Part shown: in pieces, positions 1-11,086 of the stretch
How the letters are laid out: each line of letters opens with the position of its first letter
Numbering within the stretch: the first letter of the stretch is position 1
Assembly: GCA_023634235.1 (NCBI GenBank)
Contig: JAMKCF010000029.1
Span: 1,240,001 to 1,304,000, forward strand
Direction of reading: 5' to 3'
Origin: Pisaster brevispinus
Lineage: Eukaryota; Echinodermata; Asteroidea; Forcipulatida; Asteriidae
Length of the DNA: 64,000 bases
The notes under the pieces: model-generated
Database searches by the model: none
What the model was told of the DNA's origin: nothing
What the model saw: the letters and a program-made list of their open reading frames with translations, nothing else
Program-made: the position numbers and the translations under genes

Positions 1-112
1 GCTATGCCGACGTTATGCCGCGGATGGCGCTGTTCTTCAACCTCGAACCATTATTACCATTGCGTACTACAGTAAATATTAATGTAACCTGGAATAGAGG
101 TGTCAAATCAAG

Positions 113-1965
113 ATGGCTGCGCCCGAGGAAATGTGTGTGTGTCATTTTATTGAGAGTCAAAGGGGACAAATAACCCAATTTACGGCAGTTAGTTGGCAGA
201 AATTTCGTGACCGCAATAACAGATGGAAACGTCTTGATGGGAAACACCAAGAACTGGCTGAAACAAATACAAGTTTGGTGGAAAAACATGTGCCCAACGC
301 CAGACTCGGCTGACAGCTACCCATCGGCTCTGTGTGACACTGTACCTATTCTTTCTAAAGTAAGTCTTAAGTTAAGTGTTAGTGTTTTGTTAAAATTAAA
401 AGGGTAGGCACGTATTATATAAAAAATAACCGTACAACGTTACACCTGTGAAGTTTGATAGACTACAAAAATGGGCAACTTTTATAGTGTAGGCCTCAAA
501 AGCAACCATTTTTAAGTTGTTAATTACTGACAATGTGTTTATATATTCTAAAAAGCTTTTTTAATACAATTAATAATAGTTTAGTAGGCCTGCACAAAGA
601 AAATAAAGAGTGAGACAGTCTAAAATCAGACAAATCTTTTACAGAAGGTTTTAACAGAAGGCCCTGCCACTTAATGCTTTGGCATTAATTGTTTCATTTT
701 TATTATGGTGAGAGGGTGGGTTCTAGCATGGACAATTTTGTGATGTGAATTTGTAATCTCTTAACCTGCATTTAGTCTAAAAAATAATCAGTTTTTACAC
801 AAATGAGGAAAACATTTTTGTTTTGTTTTTAGATTTCAAATTGTTTTCAAACTGAAGACTGTGTGTTAACCCTAACCATGCTAATAATAGACTTGAATCC
901 TCCAATGTTGATATGGTTTTACACACAACCCTGGTGTCTTTCAAACTTGGCATGACTTGTGTTGATTATTATTATTTCATAATCTCACTTAATATTTTTA
1001 AAAGGATGTCATTCTATTCTGGGTAAAATACTTTAGCATGATGTCTTTCCACCCAGGGAAACAGTTCACAAAAATACCTATATAAAATATTTAAAGGTAA
1101 TTGTTAAACAAGTTAAAACAATTTAAACAACGTTGTATAACAATCAGCAACCCACCCATATTTCCAGATAAGGTGCTGTAATTTTTGTCTCTTCTACAAT
1201 ATCTTCATGCTAGTAACATTGTCAATGTTGTTCCAATCTGTCCCAATATTCATTTAGATTTTATTGCAGAGTTGTTTACAGTGTAGTAGTTTTTCTACTG
1301 CTTGCCAGTATTGTGCATTAGTCAGTATCCCCCACTTAAGACAAACATACTTTTTGAAAATGTAATGTTTACAGGTTTTGAGATAAGACGCATTAGCAAG
1401 AGCTGAAAACATTTGGCTAAAAGGGCTACTGATGTTCAAAGCAGTTCCACTGCAGTTGAAGGGACACTGGAGTCAACCCTTGAACCATCAGGAAAATCTA
1501 GTCAGCTAGCATCAGCAGATTCACAGACACAGCAGTAGCGCAACCCACATGTCCTGCCATCCAGATGTATTATATGTTAAAAGAAACAAGAGGATAACCA
1601 ACAAACAGTCACGGAAGCGGTCAAGGGAAAGACTGTCAAACTATGAACACCAGTCAGGTTGGTATACATTTTCTTATTTCACATTGCCTCTTAAGTTTTC
1701 CTTGGTTCTAAGTAAGTGAGGAACATGGTGTGCCTGTATTTTCCCATTGATTAAACTACATGTAAATATACCCCTTTTATTACAGGAGGTTTGCTGCTCA
1801 GAGCTACATGTACAGAGATTCTCGACGACGAACAGATTTTGATTGACATCAAAGAGAGAAGACATTGTCCCAATTGAAGTCAGATACCACTGAAGTTGTT
1901 ACAAGGACTGCATTGAGTTCCATGCAAGGAGCAAGCAATACAGATGATGATCACAGCCATCTAGG
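113..1965 (+). pseudogene. Broken copy of a multicopy invertebrate gene family (LP..C..C / REKL / YH..CY type)
   Basis: Three exon-like blocks can be read. Block 1 (113-359) starts with ATG in a strong context (CAAGATGGCTGC), encodes MAAPEEMCVCHFIESQ... with a segment FTAVSWQKFRDRNNRW, stops at TGA 311-313, and in another frame continues THRLCVTLY to a good donor GTAAGT at 360. Block 2 (about 1448-1660) has a Ser-rich linker, an in-frame TAG at 1536-1538, then VLPSRCIIC, a one-base frameshift, and KRNKRITNKQSRKRSRERL. Block 3 (after an acceptor near 1786) reads GGLLLRATCTEILDD, shifts frame, then IEVRYH, stop TGA 1891-1893, SCYKDCIEF. From memory this order matches a large family of uncharacterised proteins in cnidarians, molluscs and echinoderms that ends in YH..CY..Y. 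At least two stops and two to three frameshifts make it a pseudogene unless there are sequence errors. Function unknown. Confidence 0.6.
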
Positions 1966-3371
1966 TTTTGTTCCACTTATTTTAGTTTTCAAAGTCTATT
2001 AAACAATTCTGGCATCTCAAAATGTAATGGTGCATCTGTAATAATCTGGTCCATCTGAAATAGTCTGGTCCTTTATAATTTTTCTCACATAACATTGTTA
2101 TAATTAAAAGACACTCAAGACATGTGCACCCTTTAATCGAACAACAGAATATGCCTTTAAGGCTTTAAATTATGAGCAGTACATGTATTGTATTGTTTTT
2201 AAATTGTAAACTTTGTAGCAAGTTAGCCCCTGGGCTAAAAATGCATTGTTTTAATAAACCAGACATAACAGTACTGTATAACTATCTGTAGTCACTTGGT
2301 TTTATTGCCCTTAACTTGCGTCAGTTCAGCATAAACTCTTTCGCATACATGCATATTTGCATAATTAATGACTAGCTGAAATTTTGCAAGTGCAACTTGT
2401 ATTACATATTTATGTATTTTATTACTATTTTTAAATTATCGAAACCAATCGTACATGGCCAAGATCTTGAGATAAAAAGACTGAAAAATACAAATTTTTT
2501 AAAAATTTACCCCCAAAAAGTGTTGTTTTGTTTTTACAAAAACTTGGTTTAGCACCATGGGGATTAATTTTGAAGACTGAGTATTGATCTATTGCATGTA
2601 CAAGGACCTCAAAGCTATTTTTATAAAATTTGAAATCATTTGACTGGAAAAATGTAGAAGTTATACACAAAATACTGTTTTCGACCAAAAATGAGCAAAA
2701 ATAGTCTGCATAGGCTTAACGTGCAATCTGAGCCCATGGGAACAGTCAGATTTGGAATCACCACCATCGAATTAGTAAAGTTGACTAAAATGCAAGTTGC
2801 CAATGCAAATTTGAGTGGAAAATGTAGAAGTTAAACACAAAATACTGTTTTTGACCAAAAATGAGCAAAAATAGTCCGCATAGGCTTAACGTGCAATCTG
2901 CGCCCGTGGGAACAGTCAAATTTGGAATCAGCACCATCGAATTAGTAAAGTTGACTAAAATGCAAGTTGCCCCTAAAAAGTTAAGACGAACTTCAATTTC
3001 TGGGTCTTCTACAGATTTTGGCCCACGGCCTACAAGCTCCCTATTTTGTCAAACAGTTTCCCCTGTGTTTTAATACTTGATAATTTCAAATTTGATGACA
3101 CTGAAAAAAATAACTAGTTCAGGACTACAAGTTCAGTTTCAATCAAAAGCTGGCTGCTCAGATATTTGTAAGTTTTCATTCAAGGCCAAAAATGTTTATG
3201 ATAATTGTTTCACAAACTTGGACAGTAATGTGACTCATAATTTTACCTTATTACTAATATTTACTAATGTGGCGAAGCTGAGTGAATGGAAAAAGCCAGA
3301 TTTTATCGAGGGATTAGACTCAGTGATAATTTAAATGAACAAAAAGCATTCAATATTAGTTGTATAACTCA
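1966..3371. other. Non-coding stretch with a local duplication
   Basis: AT-rich sequence in which I see no splice-bounded coding exon on either strand. The only structure is the 170-bp tandem duplication listed separately. The receptor's transmembrane exon would be expected somewhere left of 3902 on the minus strand, but no hydrophobic exon with splice sites is visible here. Confidence 0.5.
2651..2971. repeat. Two-copy tandem duplication, period 170 bp
   Basis: The block beginning AATGTAGAAGTTA at 2651-2801 recurs at 2821-2971 with about 10 differences (for example TCTGAGCCCATGGG versus TCTGCGCCCGTGGG). Both copies contain CATAGGCTTAACGTGCAATC and CATCGAATTAGTAAAG. Not coding. Confidence 0.85.
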
Positions 3372-3372
3372 C

Positions 3373-3712
3373 CCAAAGATCCTTGTCATTTAAAATTGTT
3401 TAGACAAAAAATACAAAACAGACAAGGAAACTCGTCTACCCCACCCTCCTATAAACAGCGTGTACTACTCCATGTAGACAAGCACCGCCCTTGTCAGCCG
3501 TGACACATTTACCTTTGACCCTGCCTCGTTTGGACAAACAAGTGGAAAAAGATTGCGTTTTTGGAAATGACGCTATACGAAGCGTCCAAAGTGTCCTATA
3601 ATTCAATGTAGGACTCCTATAATAAGTTTTGTAGCATCGCAGCAGTATTCATGGTAAAATAAAGAATGTCACCTGACGCGTGTTCCTCCAATCAAATGAC
3701 AAGGATCTGTGG
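3373..3712. mobile_element. MITE-like element with terminal inverted repeats
   Basis: The left end CCAAAGATCCTTGTCATTT (from 3373) pairs with the right end AAATGACAAGGATCTGTGG (to 3712), giving a roughly 17-bp inverted repeat around a 340-bp body without coding sequence. No clear target duplication was identified, so the superfamily is unknown. Confidence 0.45.
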
Positions 3713-3901
3713 TCTATAATACAATATGATGCATTATGTGCGCAATTTTGTCTGGTCCCCTAAGGATGATAGCTTTTATTCTCATTTCACATTAGGGAAC
3801 CAGACTAATTTTACCTTCCTGCCTCAGTTTGAATAGCCTAGGTTGAATTCAAGCAACATTGTCACTATCTGACCAAGGTGAGTTATTAAACGGTAACTTA
3901 C

Positions 3902-3941
3902 CTTGAACTCTGTGCGGCTCACTCCACTCAACGGCATAAGT
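3902..3941 (-). CDS. Exon 15: membrane-proximal segment after FN3-3
   Basis: A 40-bp exon between acceptor TTTTTCTTAG and donor GTAAGT. It reads TYAVEWSEPHRVQ, entering in phase 0 and leaving in phase 1, which fits exon 14 ending in phase 0. In receptors of this kind an EWS-P segment follows the last FN3 (LGSVSRISQS joins TYAVEWSEP) just before the transmembrane helix. The exon is small but is supported by both splice sites and by sequence continuity. The next exon should encode the transmembrane helix and was not found down to position 1. Confidence 0.7.
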
Positions 3942-4612
3942 CTAAGAAAAACGAAGAGAGATGTTTTAGCTTGTGTCAAACTTACTTGTGTCAAATTCAT
4001 CCATGTTTTAAATCTTCATAATATCGCAAGTACTTCTTTCCTTAATAAGTACAATAGCAGTAATAAGCCTCTTGACCCAAGTCACCGGACGCCATCTTCA
4101 CAATACTATCGCCGGTTGCTCTATTTTTACAGTCAATGTCCCTGTGTGTAAAGTGTAGTGTCAGCACGCTTACCATAATTTTCACAAGCAATTTGACTCC
4201 TAAACAAACCATTTGCAAGTTAGATTTGAATAGCGTGTTGTAGAATGACTAACTTGGTCCGAGTTACCACTTATTCCTCGGACTGTGGAGACAGTGGCTA
4301 TGTTAAATGGTTAGATGCAAGCTTTTGTTTAGCGACCTCCAGATGAGCAAACCCTGGTACCATTGGGCCACACACATTCATTCAATTTGTGTATGGGTTT
4401 TTACCGTCTCTTACGTAACTACGCAAAAGCTTGCCCCTAATTATGTGACGTAGCAACTGTCTTGATAGTCTGAGGAATTCAAATTAAAGCAATAACTTGT
4501 GATCAAGCAAGTTACTGTGCCAGACATTATTCAAATCTAACTCACAAACGTTGGGTTAGTGCAAGGGGTTGTTTATAATTTTAAAAAAACCCACAAGAGA
4601 TAAAAGACTCAC

Positions 4613-4856
4613 CGATTGAGAAATCCTACTGACTGATCCAAGGTAGATGTCATACTGAGTGTTGCTTTCCAGGGGTTTGTTGTCAAATCTTCCCCGTGTT
4701 TCTCCGTCACCCACAGTGAATGTTGCAGGGAGATCCTTCTTAGGTAATTCTGCTGCTACATAATCAGGAGTTGGTGCAGTGGATCGTTGGTACCTCGATC
4801 CCCTGGTGTCCCTTCTAGTGACTGTCTTAACCTGCCGTACACCAACTTGCAGCCCT
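4613..4856 (-). CDS. Exon 14: FN3-3, second half
   Basis: Acceptor GTTGTGTAG and donor CG|GTGAG bound a 244-bp exon with phase 2 entry and phase 0 exit. It encodes TGLQVGVRQVKTVTRRD followed by a juxtamembrane-type FN3 half, with YVAAELPKKDLPATF, FTVGDGETRGRFDNKPLE and TQYDIYLGSVSRISQS. The VGDG-T-G-F-N-PLE pattern is typical of the last FN3 of animal receptor kinases and phosphatases. It joins exon 13 (KYI|TGLQ) and exon 15 without a frame break. Confidence 0.8.
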
Positions 4857-5212
4857 CTACACAACACACAAACTTAGTCATTGAGGAAGTTGTTAAATTT
4901 CAGTTCTCATTGGTTCAGTAACAATGTTGATATTTTCTTGAGCAAGTTAGTTTCTTTCAATATCACACAGAGGCAAATTTAAAAACTGAAAAATTGTGCT
5001 TCACTAAACAGCACAAGATGAACGAGGCAAGGTGAATGTTGGTGCAGGGTGTTCGATCGATTGATTTTAGAAAATGAAATTTGAAATATTTGTCATTTTA
5101 AGTAACACAAAACAATTTTGCTGAAAAGAGCTTGCCGAGAGCAAATTTCTTGACTCTTAAAGTTATCCAGGCCTGTTACAGGGTAAACATCATTTGTATC
5201 ATTTCAACTTAC

Positions 5213-5315
5213 GTAATGTACTTTGACGATGACGGAAGATTCAAAGCTATGGTGACTGTGGAGGAAGTCAAATCTGAAATATTTTTGGGGGATAGCTGGG
5301 TCGGAGCAGGAAGAT
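5213..5315 (-). CDS. Exon 13: FN3-3, first half
   Basis: A 103-bp exon between acceptor TTGACCTTACAG and donor GTAAGT, phase 1 in and phase 2 out. It encodes DLPAPTQLSPKNISDLT and STVTIALNLPSSSKYI, the A-C strands of an FN3 domain with the usual P-P-L...V-I...L-LP pattern. NIS is a potential N-glycosylation site. Confidence 0.8.
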
Positions 5316-5496
5316 CTGTAAGGTCAAAGAAAAAAGTACCTTGGGAACATTCTCTTTCCGAAGAATCATAAGAGAGCATCTTAAAAATCAGAATGGTTTG
5401 AAAGTTTTTATTGGATCGGTTCAAGTATTCCAGCAGACGTAGGACTCCATAAACTCATACTAAACTGTGATAATTGAATGCTATATCCTACATTAC

Positions 5497-5704
5497 CTGT
5501 CTCAACTGCAGTAAATGCCTTTAGTACTGCTTTCTCTCCAGCACCAACATTGTTGAAACCTTTCAGTCGGAAGACATATTTTGTGGATGGTTCTAAACCA
5601 CTGATGTTATGATGCACATCTGGTGGTTCTATATCAACCGTTTCGAATGAGCTGTTTAGACTAAAGTTGATATCATAAGGTTTTTCCAGCACCCTGTATG
5701 AAAG
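5497..5704 (-). CDS. Exon 12: FN3-2, second half
   Basis: Acceptor GTACAG (rather than the nearer ACAG that would break the frame) and donor ACAG|GTAATG bound 208 bp. It reads LSYRVLEKPYDINFSLN, then DIEPPDVHHNISGLEPS, TKYVFRLKGFNNVGAGE and FTAVETG. It contains the FN3 hallmarks L-P-T-Y-F-L-G-N-G-G in order. Exon 11 ends ...VITKYR in phase 0 and joins LSYRV, forming a normal C-C' strand. Confidence 0.85.
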
Positions 5705-5776
5705 CTGTACATTGTTTTAAAAAATTTGAAATAAAAAGACACTGATGGTTACTACATTTAAACTTTTACACTTCAC

Positions 5777-6512
5777 TACAAGTAAATTTAATTGAGGTTT
5801 TAAGTCAATTAAACTGAGGTTTCAAGTAAATTAAACTAAGGTTTTATGTAAATTTAAGTAAGGTTTCAAGTCAATTTAAGTGAGGTTTCAAGTAAATTAA
5901 AGTGAGGTTTCAAGTAAATTTAAGTGAGGTGTCAAGTCAATTTAAGTGAGGTTTCAAGTAAATTTAATTGAGGTTTTAAGTAAATTTAAGTGAGGTTTCA
6001 AGTCAATTTAAGTGAGGTTTCAAGTCAATTTAAGTGAGGTTTCAAGTAAATGTAAGTGAGGTTTCAAGTCAATTTAAGTGAGGTTTCAAGTAAACTTAAG
6101 TGAGGTTTCAAGTCAATTTAAGTGAGGTTTCAAGTCAATTTAAGTGAGGTTTTAAGTCAATTTAAGTGAGGTTTCAAGTCAATTTAAGTGAGGTTTCAAG
6201 TCAATTTAAGTGAGGTTTCAAGTAAATTTAAGTGAGGTTTCAAGTAAATTTAAGTGAGGTTTCAAGTCAATTTAAGTGAGGTTTCAAGTAAATTTAAATG
6301 AGGTTTCAAGTAAATTTAAGTGAGGTTTCAAGTTAATTTAAGTGAGGTTTCAAGTAAATGTAAGTGAGGTTTCAAGTCAATTTAAGTAAGGTTGCAATAA
6401 ATTTAAGTGAGGTTTCATGTAAATTTAAGTGAGGTTTCAAGTAAATTAAATTGAGGTTTCAAGTAAACTTAGTTGAAGTTTCAAGTAAATTTAAGTGAGG
6501 TTTCATGTAAGC
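5777..6512. repeat. 22-bp minisatellite, about 33 copies
   Basis: Tandem repeats of a unit close to GAGGTTTCAAGTCAATTTAA plus GT fill about 735 bp of the intron between exons 12 and 11. Central copies are the most uniform and alternate AAGTCAA with AAGTAAA. The outer copies are more diverged, as expected if turnover is strongest in the middle. No reading frame is conserved. Confidence 0.95.
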
Positions 6513-7112
6513 TTGCTTACTGCAAAACTGCAAAAATTCACCCCAACTATCAAATGAGGCAAAAAACAATGGATCTTAAACTACATGCATTTTTGATATT
6601 TCATATCTTGAGTGCATTTTTTTGTGATAATTTAAAGTATTGAGTCATTAGCAAAATATCAGCTGCCTTGCAGGTGTCCACAACCAGAGTGGACTTATTT
6701 CAGCAAGCCCCTTATGATGTTTTGAACCAAATTAACAATTGTGTATAGCAACTAAGCACAATAGGATATTGTATAAGCAGTTATGCGAGAAAATTTGATT
6801 TCTTTAAGTTCGGAGACAGTGCACCAGGATAGCACCTTTAGATTGCCTTCCAACCTTTGGTGCGTCTTGGCAAATTTATTAAATTGTATGGTTTTACCCA
6901 TACATCAATGTGCAAAAGCCCTGTATATTCAGCACCCCCCCCCCCCACGCTCCGTGAGTCCTGGGCAAAACACAATGCCGTTTTCTACCACAATGAACAC
7001 ACAAGAACATAACCTCAATAAGGTTACTTATCAAGTATGTACTGAATTGTTGAATAATTGGATTGACATAAATACACTATTTTGATCTAAACAATCTGCT
7101 ATAAAAACTCAC
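6513..7112. other. Intron sequence between minisatellite and exon 11
   Basis: Unique AT-rich sequence with one 14-bp poly-C tract near 6933-6946. No exon with splice sites was seen. Confidence 0.5.
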
Positions 7113-7228
7113 TCTATATTTAGTTATAACACCATTTCTTTGACCACAGAGTATTTCACCCCAGCTAACTGCAACACTATGCTTCGTTGTTGAAGTACTC
7201 CTGAAATCTGTTGGAGATCCTGTTGGCT
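7113..7228 (-). CDS. Exon 11: FN3-2, first half
   Basis: A 116-bp exon between acceptor ACTATTTTAG and donor AGA|GTGAGT, phase 1 in and phase 0 out. It encodes EPTGSPTDFRSTSTTK, then HSVAVSWGEILCGQRNG and VITKYR, with the FN3 signature P..P...F...V.V.W and the start of the C strand. Confidence 0.85.
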
Positions 7229-8285
7229 CTAAAATAGTAATTTAAACACAAAACATCCAGTTACTTTTTACATCCTTATGCTCAAAATGAATTATTTGGG
7301 ATTTGTCACGATGAGTAGAAAGTATACGAATCACACTCAGTGTTGAGCTAATAAAGGGGTCTGTCTATCTATCTAAACCTGATCATGTCTTCAACAACTT
7401 CTCTCTACATAGATAACTTCAGGCCTATGTGTCACAGCAGCAGTCACTTTGTATAGGGTTTCATTACCAGAAAGATTACGAATAAAATGAACATAGAATA
7501 AATTAACAGCACATTACTCTCATGTTATTTATGGTCATGTTTACTAGAGGTAAATTACGTGCAACCAATTCCAGGCAGTCTCCAAGATGAAAACCCCATT
7601 CACCCTCAAACATTTGTTTCATTTTTCTTGGAGATATTACCATCTTTTAGAAAGTGGTTCTAATTACTTCCGACGTGTTTCTTTTGCAGGCAGTGTAGTT
7701 GGTTGCCTCTAAATTGTCTGCGAAAGTTACCTACACCATAATTACATCACACCGGTCATGTGCAAAGTTGTTGCTACTCCTGACTACAAAACTGGTACAC
7801 TTTGCCTGAAATTTTACCTTAAATCAATCATTTCACAAATAAAAGGAATTCCTTAGGCCTATAGCAAAAAAAAAAAATAAATAAAAATTCGACAAGTCAA
7901 AGAGTCTTCATAGAACACATGTAAGCCAAACCAAAAAAAAAATTATGTTACATAATTCTCAACGAAAAACCAGCTCGATTCACTGCCTAAAACAGACTCT
8001 TGTAAGCAGTGAGAATAAAATGTTTTGAGAGGAATGTTAAAATGCTGGCATTTTCACCTTTTGGTAACCCCTGGAGTTATATATTTCAAGGAGCTTCTGG
8101 GAGCAGTATCCTCAGAGAACAGTATTGCCAGAGAAGTCAATCAGAAGAGCATGAATTCTTCATATCGGTGGAAAATAATGGGTTTTATCTTCACCAGGCA
8201 AACATAAAGAAGCCTGAATTCAGATAAAAGTCTGGAAGTTCTCATCCCCAGCTATAGATAATATTCTCCCCTACCAGGAACTTAC
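7229..8285. other. Intron between exons 11 and 10
   Basis: No second gene, no obvious transposon and no splice-bounded exon seen. Two A-rich runs lie at about 7866-7945. Confidence 0.5.
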
Positions 8286-8597
8286 CTTTTTCGGGTGTTG
8301 TGTGTTCGATATATTTCTCAATCTGAGGTTCCCCAAGTCCTGCCTCATTCCTGGCAAGAACACGTACCTTGTAGATTGAATTGGGTAATAAATCAAGATG
8401 TGACAAAGTAGACTGTCTCTCTGTTGTGTTGTGTAAGGTTTGAAATTCACCATCCACCTCTTGGCAAAGAACTCTCTTAACCAGTTGATACTGTACCGCA
8501 TAATCAATAACAGGACACTTGTTCTGAGGAGCTTTCCATGTAATGGTTCTGCTGAGATCTTGCCCAGAGCTGACTTGATAGTCTACTGATACAGGAA
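8286..8597 (-). CDS. Exon 10: complete FN3-1 domain
   Basis: A 312-bp exon between acceptor CCCTTCAG and donor AAAG|GTAAG, phase 1-1. It reads VPVSVDYQVSSGQDLS, TITWKAPQNKCPVIDYA, VQYQLVKRVLCQEVDGE, LSHLDLLPNSIYKVRVL and ARNEAGLGEP, so the whole FN3 fold is in one exon. FN3-2 and FN3-3 are each split across two exons. Two cysteines (KCP, LCQ) are additional to the fold. Confidence 0.9.
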
Positions 8598-8675
8598 CTG
8601 AAGGGGGAAACAAATGTAAACTACAAATGATCTGTCCTTGACGAAATTATGAAAATGTTTGGAAATTAACACTAT

Positions 8676-9050
8676 CTTAATTTTGCCAATGTCTCGTAAC
8701 AACCTTGGCAAGTGGTGTGTCGTGGTTCAGCAAGACAACTAGCCATTAGTGCTTGTCCTTTAGATGGGACGTAAAGCCAATGGTCCTGAGTGTTGTGTAA
8801 TGCACACAAAATAGCCCAGATACACTTATCGTTAAGAAAAGGGGGTTCCCCTGCGTGTTCTCTTGTATGGCTGGCTGCAGGTTGCACCTCAGGGACTTGT
8901 AAACCGTTACATGGTGCTATGTTAATAAATGGGTCTTGTAATTAAAACATAGCTCCGCGTAATTTGTGCAAAAACATAACGAGTGCTCTTAGATGCCCTA
9001 AGGTGTGAGAAAGCGTTATATAAAAACTGTGTATTATTATTATTATTATC
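8676..9050 (+). mobile_element. SINE ending in an (ATT)n tail
   Basis: The body contains GATGGGACGTAAAGCC, TGTGTAATGCACAC and GTACATGGTGCTATG-like modules, then AAAGCGTTATATAAAAACTG and a terminal ATTATTATTATT tail. This body is shared by abundant SINEs of marine invertebrates. A related copy on the opposite strand is at 51130-51465. No coding capacity. Confidence 0.65.
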
Positions 9051-9272
9051 AATCAGTGTCAGTAATTTAATGCAGTCAGTGGCATAACCGAAAATGTTCA
9101 TTTGGGGGCTAATCAATTTATTGATCCATGCTTTTTTTTCTCTCATTAGGGGGGCGAGAGGGGAGGGGGGGCAAATGGGGGGCAAATTCAAAAATTTTAA
9201 ATAACTGATGTCATTTGGAAAACGTTTTTAAGGTTAAAAACATTCAGACTCATTATTGCTTGCCATTCTTAC

Positions 9273-9326
9273 CGTAACACATTCTGCAGTTTGAATTAAC
9301 GCCAATCTGACCATACGGACAAGAGT
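9273..9326 (-). CDS. Exon 9: short Cys-containing linker exon
   Basis: A 54-bp exon, acceptor TTTTGCAG and donor TTACG|GTAAG, phase 1-1. It reads SCPYGQIGVNSNCRMCY with three cysteines, as in the opening of an EGF repeat, but it stops there. It joins EGF-4 to FN3-1 and may be a truncated EGF repeat. Confidence 0.7.
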
Positions 9327-10141
9327 CTGCAAAACACAGGATGTTGAAAAATATCATAATTAGTGAAAAATAGACCTAATAAGAAATATCAGCTGCAACA
9401 ACCAAACAATATATCTTCCGTTCCTTTTTTCATTTAATTTAAGTTTGGCTCAGAACCTTGGAAAATGATTATCAAGAACAAATCCTTGAACAAAGTTAAC
9501 AAATTATAACCAATGTTTGCTGCAATTAGAATGCAGAAAAATGGGCTTGGTGAACTGCAAACTGCTGAATAGAGGAACAAATAGGAAAAAACACAATAGT
9601 TTGATGAAGTGAGCAGCTGGGGTTGGGCCTGGTAAAAGGCTTCAACGTCAGCAAATTGTATCCCCCTAAATTAAAATGGTATCTAAATCCGACCGACCGA
9701 TCGATGGATCGATAGATATAGATAGATAGATAGATAGATAGATAAATAATTAAATAAATAAATATATAGCGTCAAAATCAAAAGTTTGCATATATGTGCT
9801 GAGGCAAAAAAAGAATGGTTAGAAAGACTGCTGGAACAGGTCAACTTTGAGGAATAATGAAACATCACACTCTAAATTACCAATATCATTTCTAAAGAAC
9901 CAGTGGTGTCAGACTTTAAAATAAACACATCATTATTTTAACTGCACTAACCACGACACCATAAACTTTGTCAATTTCTACTTGTGTTGGATCTTTTTCA
10001 TTCCTCGAGGTCCCCTGACATGTTTTACATGGCTGTTTGTTTCAATAGTTTGTTTAAAAATGCACGATTTAAACTTGTATATTAATACAAAGAATGAAAG
10101 ACTGAAAAATGTAGTGGTCAGTCAGTTGAATTTATACTTAC
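9327..10141. other. Intron with a GATA-type microsatellite
   Basis: A compound microsatellite lies at about 9688-9765: CCGACCGACCGATCGATGG runs into repeated GATA, then AAAT-rich repeats. The rest of the intron is unremarkable. Confidence 0.8.
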
Positions 10142-10279
10142 TTTGGCAATTTTCACCTCTAAATCCTCCTTGACAAAGTACACCAGTCGGGCATGCACCA
10201 GAAACTCTGTTACAAGCTTCACTACCGGCACAATGACACCCCTGGGCACAATTTACTCCAAACCACCCATCAGAACAGT
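10142..10279 (-). CDS. Exon 8: EGF-like repeat 4
   Basis: A 138-bp phase 1-1 exon (acceptor TTTATGCAG, donor CAAA|GTAAGT). It encodes CSDGWFGVNCAQGCHC, AGSEACNRVSGACPTG and LCQGGFRGENCQ. The W/Y-G-x-x-C...C-x-C...G-F-x-G-x-x-C layout is the Tie/MEGF type of EGF repeat. It resembles exon 7 closely, which suggests module duplication. Confidence 0.85.
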
Positions 10280-11086
10280 CTGCATAAAGGAATGATCATG
10301 CTGGTTAGAGTCAATGTAAATGATGGGTTCAGAGTGAACTAAAGCTGTAGTTTCAATCTGAAACTTACTTATTATAAAGTTATAAAGTTCCTACCTAAAT
10401 TCAACATATTATTGAAAACACGTTACTTCAAATCATGCCTATAAAAGCATGTACCATCCAAGTATAAGTATGAGCAAAATATATATGATTTAATTTTTAC
10501 AGTTTTTCTACATTTTGGAAGTTAAGAACTTTTGCTTGACACATTGCACATAGACCGAGAGTCCTGTCAAATATTAGTGATATTTACAGCATACAAAATG
10601 TTAAAACACCTCATGTGAGTGATCACAAGAAATGTTTGAAAGTAATCCATGTTTATAAACCATACTACAGGATACAGTCTCTGCCATGTTGTCTTTGTTT
10701 GTAAATTTCATAACTGTAGTGTTCGTGTTTCATTGACTTCAAATGTATCACTGGCACTACTCGTATTGAATTTACATCTATAACCATTATAAAATAGACA
10801 CATTTACACACGATTCTGTCTGTAATTGTTAGCCTTTTGTTATCTCAACATTCCATTCAGTTTTCAGACAGGTTAACTTGTTTCTATGTTTCTTATAAAG
10901 TTTGAAAAACAGTTGCAATCATTCCTTTCTCCAATTTTCAAAAAACACATAATGAAACCATGATGACAAATGTTTTTTTAGCAAACATTTTACTTTTTTT
11001 GGTCAGAATTTCTCAACTTAAAGCTTAACTGCCGAAAAAGTACTTTTATGGATAATTTGTACAATTTCATGATTTACAGGGCATTG
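10280..11086. other. Intron, no feature recognised
   Basis: AT-rich sequence between the EGF exon at 10142-10279 and the Penelope fragment. I see no exon or repeat boundary. Confidence 0.5.

Noticed and set aside
1..3900. Transmembrane and kinase exons of the receptor
   Set aside because: I looked for a hydrophobic splice-bounded minus-strand exon and found none; they probably lie outside the window.
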